NCBI RefSeq assembly: GCF_000424625.1
Contig: NZ_AUKG01000002.1
Coordinates: 1,736,001-1,800,000 of the forward strand
Length of the DNA stretch: 64,000 nt
From: Conexibacter woesei Iso977N
Lineage (GTDB): Bacteria > Actinomycetota > Thermoleophilia > Solirubrobacterales > Solirubrobacteraceae
Direction of reading: 5' to 3'
Shown here: one piece after another, positions 51,110-59,944 of the stretch
Layout of the letters: each line of letters begins with the position of its first letter
How positions within the stretch are numbered: position 1 is the first letter of the stretch
Made by a program: the position numbers and the translations under genes
The notes under the pieces: generated by a model
The model's database searches: none
Seen by the model: the letters and a program-made list of their open reading frames with translations, nothing else
Told to the model about the DNA's origin: nothing

Positions 51110-51160
51110 GGGTCAACGGCAGTCCGGCGTCCCATACGAACACCAAGCTGCCGTTGACCC
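51110..51160. terminator. 13-bp inverted repeat after the glycosyltransferase
   Basis: Perfect arms GGGTCAACGGCAG (51110-51122) and CTGCCGTTGACCC (51148-51160) with a 25-nt spacer. It may be a terminator; the long loop is unusual. The 51072-51481 stretch otherwise holds only the cupin remnant. Confidence 0.45.
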
Positions 51161-51229
51161 ATCCGTTCGGACCGACGCCGCCGCCGGCCAGCGTCGCGCG
51201 CGGCTAGGCGAGGGCCAAGGCGGACAACA

Positions 51230-51453
51230 TGCCGGGTGAGTCGGCGGCGACCGGAGCACGACGTAGACCTCCTGGTGCCCGCGCCCGCCACCGTCCGCCT
51301 GCTCCACACGCGGTCCCCGCGGTCGCCCGTGAACGCCGCGCAGCCGAACGCCCGGACGCCCAGCGCCGCGCGCAGCGGCCGCCAGGTCACGCCCGCGCTC
51401 GCCCATGGGATCGCCTCGGCGTCGTCGAGCCCGACAACTCGTATGCCCTCCAT
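51230..51453 (-). pseudogene. Frameshifted, truncated cupin-domain gene
   Basis: From ATG 51453: MEGIRVVGLDDAEAIPWASA, then VTWRPLRAALGVRAFGCAAF and TGDRGDRV; after one lost base the cupin continues as VEQADGGGRGHQEVYVVLR in the next frame, then loses similarity. The pattern (GVRAFG, then GHQEVYVVLRG-like strand) matches a small cupin family. It is missing its second half, so it is non-functional. Confidence 0.6.
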
Positions 51454-51481
51454 GGACCGGTACTATCCGCCAGGCCTGCGA

Positions 51482-51553
51482 TCCGGGGTAGCTCAATGGC
51501 AGAGCATTCGACTGTTAATCGAAGGGTTGTGGGTTCGAGTCCCACCCCCGGAG
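51482..51553 (+). tRNA. tRNA-Asn (GUU)
   Basis: 72-nt cloverleaf: acceptor TCCGGGG/CCCCGGA, D-arm GCTC..GAGC, anticodon loop CTGTTAA (anticodon GTT), T-arm GTGGGTTCGAGTCCCAC, discriminator G, no CCA encoded. Confidence 0.93.
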
Positions 51554-51562
51554 CTGTGTGAC

Positions 51563-51588
51563 CGAAGCCCGCGCCCGCGCGGGCTTCG
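51563..51588. terminator. Bidirectional terminator between tRNA-Asn and dnaG
   Basis: Arms CGAAGCCCGCGC and GCGCGGGCTTCG, 12 bp, with 2-nt centre. It lies 10 bp past the tRNA and 16 bp past the dnaG stop on the other strand. Confidence 0.75.
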
Positions 51589-51603
51589 CTCGTTCCGGAG
51601 CCG

Positions 51604-53478
51604 CTACGCCGCCTCTTCGAGCGACTGGGAGACGAGCTCCTCCCAGCGCTGCTTGGCCGCGTCGACCTTGACGCGCAGCCCGGCCGCGTTGCCGTCGCTC
51701 GCGGCGATCGCCGCCCTGTGGTCGCGCTCCAGGCGCTTGAGCTCCACCAGCGCCAGCTCGCGGCGCAGGACCGTCGGCGAGTTGGTCAGCCCCGCGGAGT
51801 CCGCGATCAGACCGGACACCGCGTTGCGCAGCAGGTCGTCGCCTTCGTCGATGTTGGCCGTCGGCTCCTCGAGGTTGCCCTCCAGATGCGTCGCCAGCCG
51901 CCCCATGAACTCGCTGCTGAACGTCGCCTTGTCGAGCTTGGGCAGCAGGTCGCGCGCCAGCGACGGCGTCACGACGCACTGCGCCAGGAACGCCCGCTCG
52001 GCCTGCGCGACCTGGCTGCCCTTGCGCCTGGCGGGCCCGACGTCGGGCTCGAAGCTCCGGCGCGGCTGCCAGCCTCCGCCGCCCCCGTTGCGGCCGCCAC
52101 CGTAGGGCTGGCGCTGCGGCGGCGCGGACTGCTGCACCGCCGCGGGAGCAGCCGCCGGAGCGTCCTCCTCCTCGACCGGCATCGACAGCCACGACGACAC
52201 CTTCGCCCGGTCCAGCGCGACACCCGCGGTGACGACGTCGACCAGCTCCTCGCGCAGCGCGCTCGGCGGCAGCGTCGCGAACACCGGCCGCAGCGCGGCG
52301 ATCACCTTGTCCTTGCCCTCGGCGTCGGTCAAGTCCCCGCGCTCCAGCTCGCGGTCGACCTGGAAGCGCACGAACGGGACCGAGTGCTGGAAGAACTCCG
52401 CCGCCGCCTCGACCCCGCGTTGTTGGACGACGTCGGCCGGGTCCAACCCGACGGGCAGCGGCACGACGCGCAGCGCGAGCTTCGAACGCGCCGCCACCTT
52501 GGCCGCCTTGAGCATCGCCTCCTGCCCGGCGGAGTCGGCGTCCAGCGCCAACAACACCGTCTTGCCCAGCTTCGCCAGCTCGCCGACCTGGCGCTCGGTC
52601 AGCGACGTCCCCATGATGCACACCACGTTGACGATCCCGGCCTGGTGCAGGGCCAGCACGTCCATGTAGCCCTCGGTCGCGATCACCTCGTCGGCGCGCG
52701 CCGCGGCGCTTCGCGCCAGGTGCGCGCCGTAGACGATCTCGCCCTTGTGGAAGATCTCGCCGTCGTTCGAGTTGAGGTACTTGGGCTTCTGGTCCGCACC
52801 CAGCGCACGCGCGCCGAACCCGAGCACGCGGCCGCGCGCGTCGGCCAGCGGGAACATGATCCGCCGCCGGAAGCGGTCGTAGATCCGGCCCTGGCCCCTG
52901 TTGGACTTGACGGCCAGCCCGGCGTCGAAGATCTCCCTGTTGCCGTAGCCCCCGGCGCGGCCGGCCATCAGCAGCTTGTCCCACGCGCTCGGCGCGTAGC
53001 CGACCCGGAACGTGCGCAGCGTCTCCTCGGTGAACCCGCGGTCGACGAGGTACGCGCGCGCGGGCGCGGCCTCCTGCGACTCCCAGAGGTAGCGCTCGTA
53101 GAACCCGGTCGCGCGCTCCAGCAGCTCCAGCAGCCGCTCGCGCGCCTTGCGCTTCTCGGCCGCGCGCGGGTCCTCGTCCTCGACGGTCAGCTCGATCCCG
53201 ACGCGCTGCGCCAGCGACTCCATCGCGCCGATGAAGTCCAGGCCCTCGGTCTCCTGCACGAACTTGAAGGCGTCGCCGCCGACCCCGCAACCGAAGCAGT
53301 GGTAGACGCCCTTGTGGGCGTCGACGCTGAACGACGGCGAGCGCTCCTCGTGGAACGGGCACAGGCCCTTGTACTGGCCCGGCCCGGAGCGGCGCAGCTC
53401 GGTGCGTTTCGAGATGAGGTCGACGATGTCGACCGCCTCGCGGAGCTTCTCCTTGTCGCTGTCGGCGTAACGGGGCAT
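51604..53478 (-). CDS. dnaG: DNA primase DnaG
   Basis: 624 residues from ATG 53478; makes RNA primers for replication. CHC2 zinc finger: C40, H43, C61, C64 (GLCPFHEERSPSF, VYHCFGCG). Catalytic core about 110-430 with RIYDRFRRRIMFPL, LGFGARALG, the TOPRIM motifs VIATEGYMDVLALHQAGI and LLALDADSAGQEAM, and the DPADV turn. C-terminal part after a Gly/Pro-rich hinge (about 450-490) is the helicase-binding domain. GTG 53490, 12 bp upstream, is an alternative start; TATGCT lies 15 nt before the ATG. Length fits the family. Confidence 0.96.
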   Translation of the reverse strand: MPRYADSDKEKLREAVDIVDLISKRTELRRSGPGQYKGLCPFHEERSPSFSVDAHKGVYHCFGCGVGGDAFKFVQETEGLDFIGAMESLAQRVGIELTVEDEDPRAAEKRKARERLLELLERATGFYERYLWESQEAAPARAYLVDRGFTEETLRTFRVGYAPSAWDKLLMAGRAGGYGNREIFDAGLAVKSNRGQGRIYDRFRRRIMFPLADARGRVLGFGARALGADQKPKYLNSNDGEIFHKGEIVYGAHLARSAAARADEVIATEGYMDVLALHQAGIVNVVCIMGTSLTERQVGELAKLGKTVLLALDADSAGQEAMLKAAKVAARSKLALRVVPLPVGLDPADVVQQRGVEAAAEFFQHSVPFVRFQVDRELERGDLTDAEGKDKVIAALRPVFATLPPSALREELVDVVTAGVALDRAKVSSWLSMPVEEEDAPAAAPAAVQQSAPPQRQPYGGGRNGGGGGWQPRRSFEPDVGPARRKGSQVAQAERAFLAQCVVTPSLARDLLPKLDKATFSSEFMGRLATHLEGNLEEPTANIDEGDDLLRNAVSGLIADSAGLTNSPTVLRRELALVELKRLERDHRAAIAASDGNAAGLRVKVDAAKQRWEELVSQSLEEAA

Positions 53479-53529
53479 CGGGACGGACACCGCAGCATAG
53501 GCCGCGGCGGCCGCCCTCGGCGGGACGCT

Positions 53530-55050
53530 TTAAGCGCCCTGCTCCGTCAACGCCTCGAGGTCGCCCGCGAGCGACTGCAGGCGCCCCGCGACGTCCTCGG
53601 CGTGGGCCGCGACGCCGACCAGCTCGGCGGTCTGGTCGGCCGCGCTGCGGATCGCCGTGGCGACGTCCTCGATGCGCGTGCGCTGGTCGCCCGCGGCGTC
53701 GGCGATCTCCCCGACGCGCTGCGCCGCGCCCGCGGCGGCCTCGCTCAGGCGCGCGATGACGCCCTCGGTCTCGGCGGCCTGGCGCGTGCCCTGCTCGACG
53801 ACGTCGGCGCCGCGCTGGGCGGCGACGACCGCGTCGCGCGTGGCGACGTCGATCTCCTTGAGGATCTCGTCGACCGCGGCGGTCGACTCGCGCGAGCGCT
53901 CGGCCAGCGCCCGGACCTCCTCGGCGACGACCGCGAAGCCGCGGCCGTGCTCGCCGGCGCGGGCTGCCTCGATCGACGCGTTCAAGGCCAACAACTTGCT
54001 CTGCTCAGAGAGGTCGTCGACCGCGGCGGTGATCTCGCCGATCGCGCGGACGCGGTCGCTCAGCGTCGCGACGCCGGTGGCGGTCGCGCCGACCTCGTCC
54101 TTGATCCGGCCCAGCGAGTTCAGGATCTCCTGCAGCGCGGCGGCGCCGGCCTCGGTGAGCGACAGCGACTCGCGCGCGGCGCCGGCGACGTCGGCCGCCT
54201 CGGCGGCGGTGCGCTCGGCGACCTCGCGCACGCTCTCCACCGCGCCCGACGCCTCCTCGATCGCGGCGGACTGCTGCGAGACCGCGGCGGTGTTGCGCGC
54301 GACGGTCTCGCGGATCTCCTCGGCGCTGCCCGCGACGGTCTTGGCGCTGACGCCGACCTCGCCGGTCAGCGCGGTCACGGTCTCCAGCGCCATGCGCGTG
54401 CGCAGGCCGGACTCCTCCAGCTGGGCGACGGTCGCGTCCAGCTCGCCCTGGCGGGCGTCGAGCTGCTGGTTGCGCTGGTCCAGGAGGTCGGACTGGTCCT
54501 CGGCGAGCTTCCAGGACGCGACCAGCGCGATCACCTCGGCGACGACGAACGCCGCGTGGACCGAGGTCATCTGCAGCGTCATGCCCATGTCCGGATGGCC
54601 CGGGAAGACCGCGCGCGGCGCGAGCAGGGCGAAGATCCCGTGGTGGACGACGATGTAGCCGACCGCGCAGAGGAACGGCTTCCACTGGCCGTAGAGGCCG
54701 ATGACCGGGAGCACGACGAAGAAGTGGAAGTGCGCGGCGATCGCGCCGCCGGCGACGTGGACGACGATCGCCGAGCAGGTCACGAGCGCGATCGCGCCGA
54801 CGCAGCTCTTGGCGGTCTGCGAGAACTGCTTGGCGTTGGCCAGCAGCGCGAGCGCGGCGATCGGGAACGCGTCGAGCGCGGCATGCCAGACCGGGAAGCC
54901 CTTGAGGACCGACCACAGGAAGATGACCGGGACGTGCGCCCAGACCAGCGCGAGGATCGCGCGGTGGCGGGGCGCCCAGACGTCCGCCGGGAGGCCGGGG
55001 AGCTTGGGCAGGCGGGACAGGAGAGCGTTCACGCCTCGTTCATCGGCCAC
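53530..55050 (-). CDS. Methyl-accepting chemotaxis protein with multi-TM N-terminus
   Basis: 506 residues. Five or six hydrophobic segments at about 30-180 ([67 protein letters not shown]) replace the usual two TMs and outer sensor. A cytoplasmic coiled coil then has the tip [20 protein letters not shown] and [16 protein letters not shown]. No HAMP is apparent. Senses within the membrane by inference. Upstream of dnaG on the same strand (51 bp); that is probably chance. No chemotaxis kinase genes are in view. Confidence 0.88.
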   Translation of the reverse strand: MADERGVNALLSRLPKLPGLPADVWAPRHRAILALVWAHVPVIFLWSVLKGFPVWHAALDAFPIAALALLANAKQFSQTAKSCVGAIALVTCSAIVVHVAGGAIAAHFHFFVVLPVIGLYGQWKPFLCAVGYIVVHHGIFALLAPRAVFPGHPDMGMTLQMTSVHAAFVVAEVIALVASWKLAEDQSDLLDQRNQQLDARQGELDATVAQLEESGLRTRMALETVTALTGEVGVSAKTVAGSAEEIRETVARNTAAVSQQSAAIEEASGAVESVREVAERTAAEAADVAGAARESLSLTEAGAAALQEILNSLGRIKDEVGATATGVATLSDRVRAIGEITAAVDDLSEQSKLLALNASIEAARAGEHGRGFAVVAEEVRALAERSRESTAAVDEILKEIDVATRDAVVAAQRGADVVEQGTRQAAETEGVIARLSEAAAGAAQRVGEIADAAGDQRTRIEDVATAIRSAADQTAELVGVAAHAEDVAGRLQSLAGDLEALTEQGA

Positions 55051-55107
55051 CCGGACGGGTGGTTGATCACCCGGCGGCGGGAGAACGGTGTTCGGGCGCG
55101 TGCGCGG

Positions 55108-55428
55108 TCAGACCTTCCGGACGCGCACGGCGGTGCCGTAGGCGCAGATCTCGGTCCAGGTCGTGCCGAGCTCGGAGGTGTCGAAGCGGAACGCGAGGAT
55201 CGCGTTGGCGCCCCTGGCCTCGGCGTTCTCGATCAGGCGCTCGGTCGCGTGGTCGCGGCCCTCGCCGAGCATCTTGGTCATGCCCTTCAGCTCGCCGCCG
55301 ACGAGCGACTTCAGCGACGCGCCGATCTGCGAGCCGACGTTGCGCGAGCGGACCGTGAGGCCGAAGACCTCGCCGACGACCTCCTCGACCGTGTAGCCGG
55401 GGAGGTCGTTCATGGTGGAGATGATCAT
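55108..55428 (-). CDS. YbjQ-family heavy-metal-binding-like protein
   Basis: 106 residues: LPGYTVEEVVGEVFGLTVRS, VGSQIGASLKSLVGGELKGM, TKMLGEGRDHATERLIENAE, GANAILAFRFDTSELG, CAYGTAVRV. This is the YbjQ (UPF0145) family, small pentamer-forming proteins of unknown role. Complete. ATG 55428 follows TAGGGT with 7 nt between, and that TAG is the stop of the NmrA-like gene upstream, so both genes share these bases. Confidence 0.92.
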   Translation of the reverse strand: MIISTMNDLPGYTVEEVVGEVFGLTVRSRNVGSQIGASLKSLVGGELKGMTKMLGEGRDHATERLIENAEARGANAILAFRFDTSELGTTWTEICAYGTAVRVRKV

Positions 55429-55435
55429 GCGGCGG

Positions 55436-55441
55436 ACCCTA
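55436..55441 (-). promoter_or_regulatory. -10-like hexamer of ybjQ, overlapping a stop codon
   Basis: TAGGGT on the minus strand, 7 nt before ATG 55428; its first three bases are the stop of the gene at 55439-56224. Confidence 0.5.
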
Positions 55442-56224
55442 GTCGGCGAGCGCCTCCTGGAGCCGCGTCGCGGGCCGGCCGAGGACGCGCGGGACGCCGT
55501 CCGAGATGTAGGCGTCGTCGCCGCGGGCGATGCCGTCGAGCATCGCCATGCGCCAGGTGACGTAGCCCTCGGGCGTGCCGGCGGCGCGCAGCGCGGCGAC
55601 GTGCTCGTCGCGCGACTGCGGGACGTAGGTGCCGCCGACGGCCTGCGCGGCCGCGGCGAACGGGATCGCCTCGGGGCCGGAGATGTCGATCACCTTGCCA
55701 TCGAGCTCCTGCTGGGTGAGCGCCGCGGCGGCGACCTCGGCGATGTCCTGGACGTCGACGAACGGATGGCGCGCGTCGCCGACCGGGGCGCGGACCTCGC
55801 CGTTGGCGTCCGGGACGAACATTGCCTCGGTGAAGTTCTGGGCGAAGTGCGTCGGGCGCAGGATCGTCCACGCCAGCGGGCCGGTGCGCAGAGTCTGCTC
55901 GGCGCGGGCGACCGCGCCGTCGGGGTGGAACTCGACGCCGCGGGCGGAGAGCAGGACGGCGTGGCGGACGCCCGCCTCCGCGGCGGTGGTCTCGAAGTGG
56001 CGCAGCTTCGGCGACCAGTCCGTCGCCGAGCCGGGGCCGACGACGAAGACGCCGTCGATGCCCTCGAGCGCGTTCGGCCACGTCGCCGTGTCGTTCCAGT
56101 CGAACACCACGTCGCCGCGCTCACCACGCGAAGCGACACGTACACCATGGCCGTGCGCCCGCAGGACCGCAGCCAGTCGGCGGCCGACCTTGCCGGTGCC
56201 GCCGAGGAGAAGGAAGTTGGTCAT
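55439..56224 (-). CDS. NmrA/NAD(P)H-binding atypical SDR
   Basis: 261 residues from ATG 56224. Starts MTNFLLLGGTGKVGRRLAAV, an extended Rossmann GxxGxxG loop. Also VRVASRGERGDVVFDWNDTA, VFVVGPGSATDW, VLLSARGVEFH, ILRPTHFAQNFTEAM and VDVQDIAEVAAAAL. This matches NmrA-like reductases such as the azoreductase/quinone type (YtfG/QOR2); no catalytic YxxxK. It stands opposite an AraC regulator, a common pairing in which the regulator controls the reductase. The two starts are 84 bp apart. Confidence 0.88.
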   Translation of the reverse strand: MTNFLLLGGTGKVGRRLAAVLRAHGHGVRVASRGERGDVVFDWNDTATWPNALEGIDGVFVVGPGSATDWSPKLRHFETTAAEAGVRHAVLLSARGVEFHPDGAVARAEQTLRTGPLAWTILRPTHFAQNFTEAMFVPDANGEVRAPVGDARHPFVDVQDIAEVAAAALTQQELDGKVIDISGPEAIPFAAAAQAVGGTYVPQSRDEHVAALRAAGTPEGYVTWRMAMLDGIARGDDAYISDGVPRVLGRPATRLQEALAD

Positions 56225-56308
56225 GAACCCATGATGCTCCTCGTTGGGAGCACATTCCATGGGCATTTGTCGTTCTTAAATACGCGATCGTCTATCCTGG
56301 ACGGCGCC

Positions 56309-57211
56309 ATGGACGTCCTCGCCGACCTCCTCTCCCGCGCCCACGCCCGCGGCTCCGTCTTCTCCTCGCTGGCACTCAAGCCGCCCTGGGGCGCCGCCTT
56401 CTCCGGCACCCGCCCGCTGACGCTCCACGCCCTCCTGCTCGGCGACGCGTACCTGGAGACCGGCGCACCCCACCCCGTCGCGCTCTCCACGGGCGACATC
56501 GTCCTCGCCCAATCCGGCAACCCCTACAACATCGTCTCCACCCCCGGCGCCGCAGCGACCCCCATCGCCGACCTCCGCGGCGAGGGCTCGGCCGCCGACG
56601 GCACCGCGGAGCTGCTCTGCGGCGCCTACACCTTGGAGGGCACGGTCTGCGACGGGTTGTTGGACACCTTGCCCCGCTTCCTGATCCTCCGCGCCGACGA
56701 GCAAGGCCCGGCCCTTCGCGCGACGATCGAGTTGTTGTCCAACGAAGTCGAGCACGAATCCCCCGGCCAGCAGACCGTCCTCGACCACCTCCTGGACCTC
56801 CTGCTGGTCTACGCCCTCCGCGACTGGTTCGAGCGCCCCGACAGCGATCCACCCGGCTGGTACGACGCCCTCGCAGACCCGGCGCTCGGCCGCGTCCTCC
56901 GCGCGATCCACTCCCGCCCCTCAGTCCACTGGACCGTCGCGTCGATGGCCACCCTCGCCGGCATGTCCCGCGCGGCCTTCGCCCGCAAGTTCGCCGCGAC
57001 CGTCGGCACCCCACCCTCGACCTACCTCACCAACCTCCGCATGGACCTCGCGGCGACAGCCCTGCTCCTCCCCAACTCCACCCTCGCCACCGTCGCAACA
57101 TCCATCGGCTACACCACCGAGTTCGCCTTCTCCGACGCCTTCAAACGCCACCACGGCACAACACCCGGCCGCTGGCGCGCCGAGCACCGCGCAGCTGCCG
57201 CCGGGGGCTAG
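56309..57211 (+). CDS. AraC-family regulator with cupin sensor
   Basis: 300 residues. N-terminal cupin_6 type sensor (about 1-175): DLLSRAHARGSVFSSLALKP, ALSTGDIVLAQSGNPYNIVS, LLCGAYTLEGTVCDGLLDTL. C-terminal double HTH (about 195-298): VHWTVASMATLAGMSRAAFA, RKFAATVGTPPSTYLTNLRM, LATVATSIGYTTEFAFSDAF, KRHHGTTPGRWR. The domain order is typical of regulators divergent from oxidoreductases, as here with the NmrA-like gene. TATCCT lies 10 nt before ATG 56309. The stop overlaps the convergent dGTPase gene by 4 bp. Confidence 0.92.
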   Translation: MDVLADLLSRAHARGSVFSSLALKPPWGAAFSGTRPLTLHALLLGDAYLETGAPHPVALSTGDIVLAQSGNPYNIVSTPGAAATPIADLRGEGSAADGTAELLCGAYTLEGTVCDGLLDTLPRFLILRADEQGPALRATIELLSNEVEHESPGQQTVLDHLLDLLLVYALRDWFERPDSDPPGWYDALADPALGRVLRAIHSRPSVHWTVASMATLAGMSRAAFARKFAATVGTPPSTYLTNLRMDLAATALLLPNSTLATVATSIGYTTEFAFSDAFKRHHGTTPGRWRAEHRAAAAGG

Positions 57212-58251
57212 AGGGCGAAGGAGTCGGGGATGGTGAGGTCTTCGAAGATGCGGACGGCGTAGCGGTCGGTCATGCCGGCGAGGTAGTCGACGACGCGTTG
57301 GCCGGGGTCGGTGCCGGGGGCTCCGCCGCCGTCGGGGATGTTGGTGGGGTCGGAGACGTAGTGGTCGAAGAGGGTCCGGAGGAGGCGGTCGATCTTGGAT
57401 TGCTCGGCGTTCTGGCGCTCGCCGAGGTAGACGTTGGCGAACATGAAGTCCCGGAGCGTCTCCATCGCCTGCGCCGCCGCCGGGCCCTGCACGATCCTCT
57501 GAGCGGCGTCGCTGGACTCGACGAGGTCGTGGACCAGGGCGTCGATGCGGTGAGAACCGGTGTCGCCGAGGACCGAGATCGCCTCGTGCGGAAGATCGGC
57601 CTCGCGCAGGACCCCGGCGCGGATGGCGTCGTCGATGTCGTGGTTCAGGTAGGCCACGCGGTCGACGATCCGGACGATCATGCCCTCCAGCGTGCGCGGC
57701 GGCGTCGCGCGCCACGAGTGACTCAGGATCCCGTCGCGGACGTCGTCGTTCAGGTTCAGCCCGCGGCCGTCCTTCTCGAGGACATCGACAACGCGCAGCG
57801 AGTGCTCGTTGTGGCGGAAGCCGTCGCCGAAGCGCTCCCTCATGCAGGCGTCCAACACGGCCTCGCCGAGGTGGCCGAAGGGCGAGTGGCCGAGGTCGTG
57901 CCCGAGGCCGATCGCCTCGGTCAGGTCCTCGTTCAGCCCCAACGCGCGCGCCACCGTGCGCGAGACCTGCGTCACCTCCAAGGTGTGCGTCAAGCGCGTC
58001 CGGTAGTGATCGCCCTCGGGCGACACGAACACCTGCGTCTTGTGCTTCAACCGCCGGAACGCCTTGGAGTGCACGATCCGGTCCCGGTCGCGCTGCAGCG
58101 GCGTCCGCAGCCCGCAGTCGGTCTCGAAGTCCCTCCGCCGCGCCGGGTAGGACCGGGCGGCGAGATCCGACAGGTGCTCGTCCTCCCACGCCTGCTGGCG
58201 CGCGGCGAAGGCCGAGGCGACATGTCCGGGTGCGGCGGCGACGTCCATCAT
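57208..58251 (-). CDS. dgt: dGTP triphosphohydrolase-like protein
   Basis: 347 residues from ATG 58251. HD-domain dNTPase: RDRDRIVHSKAFRRLKHKTQ, RLTHTLEVTQVSRTVARALG (first His), GLGHDLGHSPFGHLGEAVLD (HD pair), FRHNEHSLRVVDVLE, ILSHSW, DRVAYLNHDIDDAIRAGVL. This is the type-2 dGTPase family (Dgt-like), which hydrolyses dGTP to deoxyguanosine and triphosphate and guards nucleotide pools. A double ATG at 58251/58248 leaves one residue of doubt. It stands opposite the MDR gene at 58335. Confidence 0.93.
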   Translation of the reverse strand: MMDVAAAPGHVASAFAARQQAWEDEHLSDLAARSYPARRRDFETDCGLRTPLQRDRDRIVHSKAFRRLKHKTQVFVSPEGDHYRTRLTHTLEVTQVSRTVARALGLNEDLTEAIGLGHDLGHSPFGHLGEAVLDACMRERFGDGFRHNEHSLRVVDVLEKDGRGLNLNDDVRDGILSHSWRATPPRTLEGMIVRIVDRVAYLNHDIDDAIRAGVLREADLPHEAISVLGDTGSHRIDALVHDLVESSDAAQRIVQGPAAAQAMETLRDFMFANVYLGERQNAEQSKIDRLLRTLFDHYVSDPTNIPDGGGAPGTDPGQRVVDYLAGMTDRYAVRIFEDLTIPDSFAL

Positions 58252-58321
58252 CTCGCACCGAGTTTCGCACTCGGCCACCCGCGTCCTTCCCGATCGCAAC
58301 AGAGCCACATGCAACGCGCGC

Positions 58322-58327
58322 TAGCGT
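58322..58327 (+). promoter_or_regulatory. -10-like hexamer of the MDR oxidoreductase gene
   Basis: TAGCGT, 7 nt before ATG 58335. Confidence 0.5.
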
Positions 58328-58334
58328 CGTGACG

Positions 58335-59258
58335 ATGAGAGCGCTCGTCGTCACCGCCGACCAACCGCATGTGGAACTCGCCGAGGTAGCGGAACCCCGC
58401 GCCCCGCTGCCGAGCGAGGCCGTCGTCGAGGTCCGTGCGCTGAGCCTCAACCGCGGCGAGAGCAACGGGCTCGCCTCCGCGACGCCGGGCAGCATCCACG
58501 GCTGGGACCTCGCTGGCGTCGTCGCACAGGCGGCCGAGGACGGCAGCGGCCCCAAGGAAGGCACCCGCGTCGTCGGCGTCAAGTACCCGCCCGGCGCCTG
58601 GGCCGAGCGCGTCAACGTCCCGGCCGACACCCTCGCGCCGCTCCCCGACGCCGTCACCTTCGAGCAGGCCGCCACGCTCCCTGTCGCCGGCCTCACCGCC
58701 CTGCGTGCCTACGAGCAGGCCGGCCTGCTGCTCGGCAAGCGCGTCGCGGTCACCGGCGCCTCCGGCGGCGTCGGCCTCTTCGCGCTCCAGCTCGCCCGCC
58801 TGTCCGGCGCCCACGTCACCGCGATCGCGCGCCGCGGCGAAGGCCTGGAACAACTCGGCGCTCACGAGGTGCTCAACACCCTCGACCCCGAGGGCGACAC
58901 CTTCGACGTCATCCTCGACGGCGTCGGCGCCCACCTCCTCGGCGCCGCGCTGCAGCGGATCGCGCCCGGCGGGACCGTCGTCTCCTACGCCTCCACCATC
59001 CAGGAGCCCGTCTCCTACCCCGCCGGCCTCTTCTTCCGCCGCGCGCCCCGCGCCAAGTTGTACGGGTTGTTCATCTTCGCCGAGCTGGAGCACACCCGGA
59101 CCACCGCCGCCGACCTCGGCCGCCTCGCAGACCTCGTCGCCACCGGCGACCTCACGGTCGACGCGTCCCACACCGAGTCCTGGACGCAGGCCCCCGACGC
59201 CGTCACCAAGCTCCTCGACGGCGAGATCAGGGGCAAGGCCGTCCTGACCGTCGACTAG
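58335..59258 (+). CDS. Zinc-free MDR oxidoreductase (quinone-reductase type)
   Basis: 307 residues. GroES-like N-terminus (LSLNRGESNGLASATPGSIH, GWDLAGVVAQAAEDGSGPKE, VVGVKYPPGAWAERVNVPAD) and NADP-binding domain with TLPVAGLTALRAYEQAGLLL and VAVTGASGGVGLFALQLARL (AxxGxxG), then ALQRIAPGGTVVSYAS. No structural or catalytic zinc ligands were found, so it is of the QOR/enoyl-reductase branch. It uses NADPH to reduce quinones or enones by inference. Leaderless by its TAGCGT hexamer. Confidence 0.88.
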   Translation: MRALVVTADQPHVELAEVAEPRAPLPSEAVVEVRALSLNRGESNGLASATPGSIHGWDLAGVVAQAAEDGSGPKEGTRVVGVKYPPGAWAERVNVPADTLAPLPDAVTFEQAATLPVAGLTALRAYEQAGLLLGKRVAVTGASGGVGLFALQLARLSGAHVTAIARRGEGLEQLGAHEVLNTLDPEGDTFDVILDGVGAHLLGAALQRIAPGGTVVSYASTIQEPVSYPAGLFFRRAPRAKLYGLFIFAELEHTRTTAADLGRLADLVATGDLTVDASHTESWTQAPDAVTKLLDGEIRGKAVLTVD

Positions 59259-59269
59259 GACCCCAACAA

Positions 59270-59944
59270 CTACTCGGCCACGCCGCGCGCCCGCCGGCGC
59301 AGCGTCCGGAACGCCATCGGGTCCTCGTGCGTGCGCTGCTCGGTCCACGGGTCGCCGTCGTTGTGGTAGCCGTTGCGCTCCCAGAACCCCGGCTCGTCGT
59401 GGTCGAGCAGCTCGATCGACTGGACCCACTTCGCCGACTTCCACAGGTACCGCGACGGCACGACCAGCCGCGCCGGACCGCCGTGATCGGGCGCCAGCGG
59501 CTCACCGTCGGCATGCGTGGCGATCAGGACGTCGGGATCCCGCAGCGCGTCCAGCGGCAGGTTGGTGGAGTAGCCGCCGAAGCAGTGGATCAGCGCGTGC
59601 GTCGCCGACGCCCGCGGTCGCGCCCGCTCCAGCAGCGGACCGACCCGTACACCTTGCAGCGCCGTGTCGAACCGCGACCAGCGCGTCACGCAGTGCAGGT
59701 CGCTGACCTGCTGGACCTGCTCCAGCTCCAGCAACTCGTCCCACCGCAGCGCGTAGGGCTCCTCGACCTCGCCGTAGAACGCGAGAGACCAGCGGTCGGT
59801 CTCCACGTCGCCCATCGGCCCGACGGTCAGCACCGGCCACTTCACGGTCGGCGACTGCCCCGGCGGCAGCCGCGCAGGGTCGATCCCGAGCTTCACCGCC
59901 CGCTTCTTGCCCCGCTCCCCGAACACGCTGGGCGTGAGCTTCAA
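59270..59944 (-). CDS. Sulfite-oxidase-family molybdenum oxidoreductase
   Basis: 224 residues from TTG 59944, which overlaps the ppdK stop (TTGA). Oxidoreductase molybdopterin domain: YALRWDELLELEQVQQVSDL, then DLHCVTRWSRFD with the Mo-ligand Cys, LIHCFGGYSTNLPLDALRDP, LAPDHGGPARLVVPSRYLWK and SAKWVQSIELL. This matches the short sulfite-oxidase-like proteins (YedY-like without TAT signal); no signal peptide or heme domain is present, so it works in the cytosol. Substrate unknown. Cotranscribed with recO and ppdK. It is noted that a MOSC protein, another Mo-cofactor type, lies at 23133. Confidence 0.85.
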   Translation of the reverse strand: MKLTPSVFGERGKKRAVKLGIDPARLPPGQSPTVKWPVLTVGPMGDVETDRWSLAFYGEVEEPYALRWDELLELEQVQQVSDLHCVTRWSRFDTALQGVRVGPLLERARPRASATHALIHCFGGYSTNLPLDALRDPDVLIATHADGEPLAPDHGGPARLVVPSRYLWKSAKWVQSIELLDHDEPGFWERNGYHNDGDPWTEQRTHEDPMAFRTLRRRARGVAE

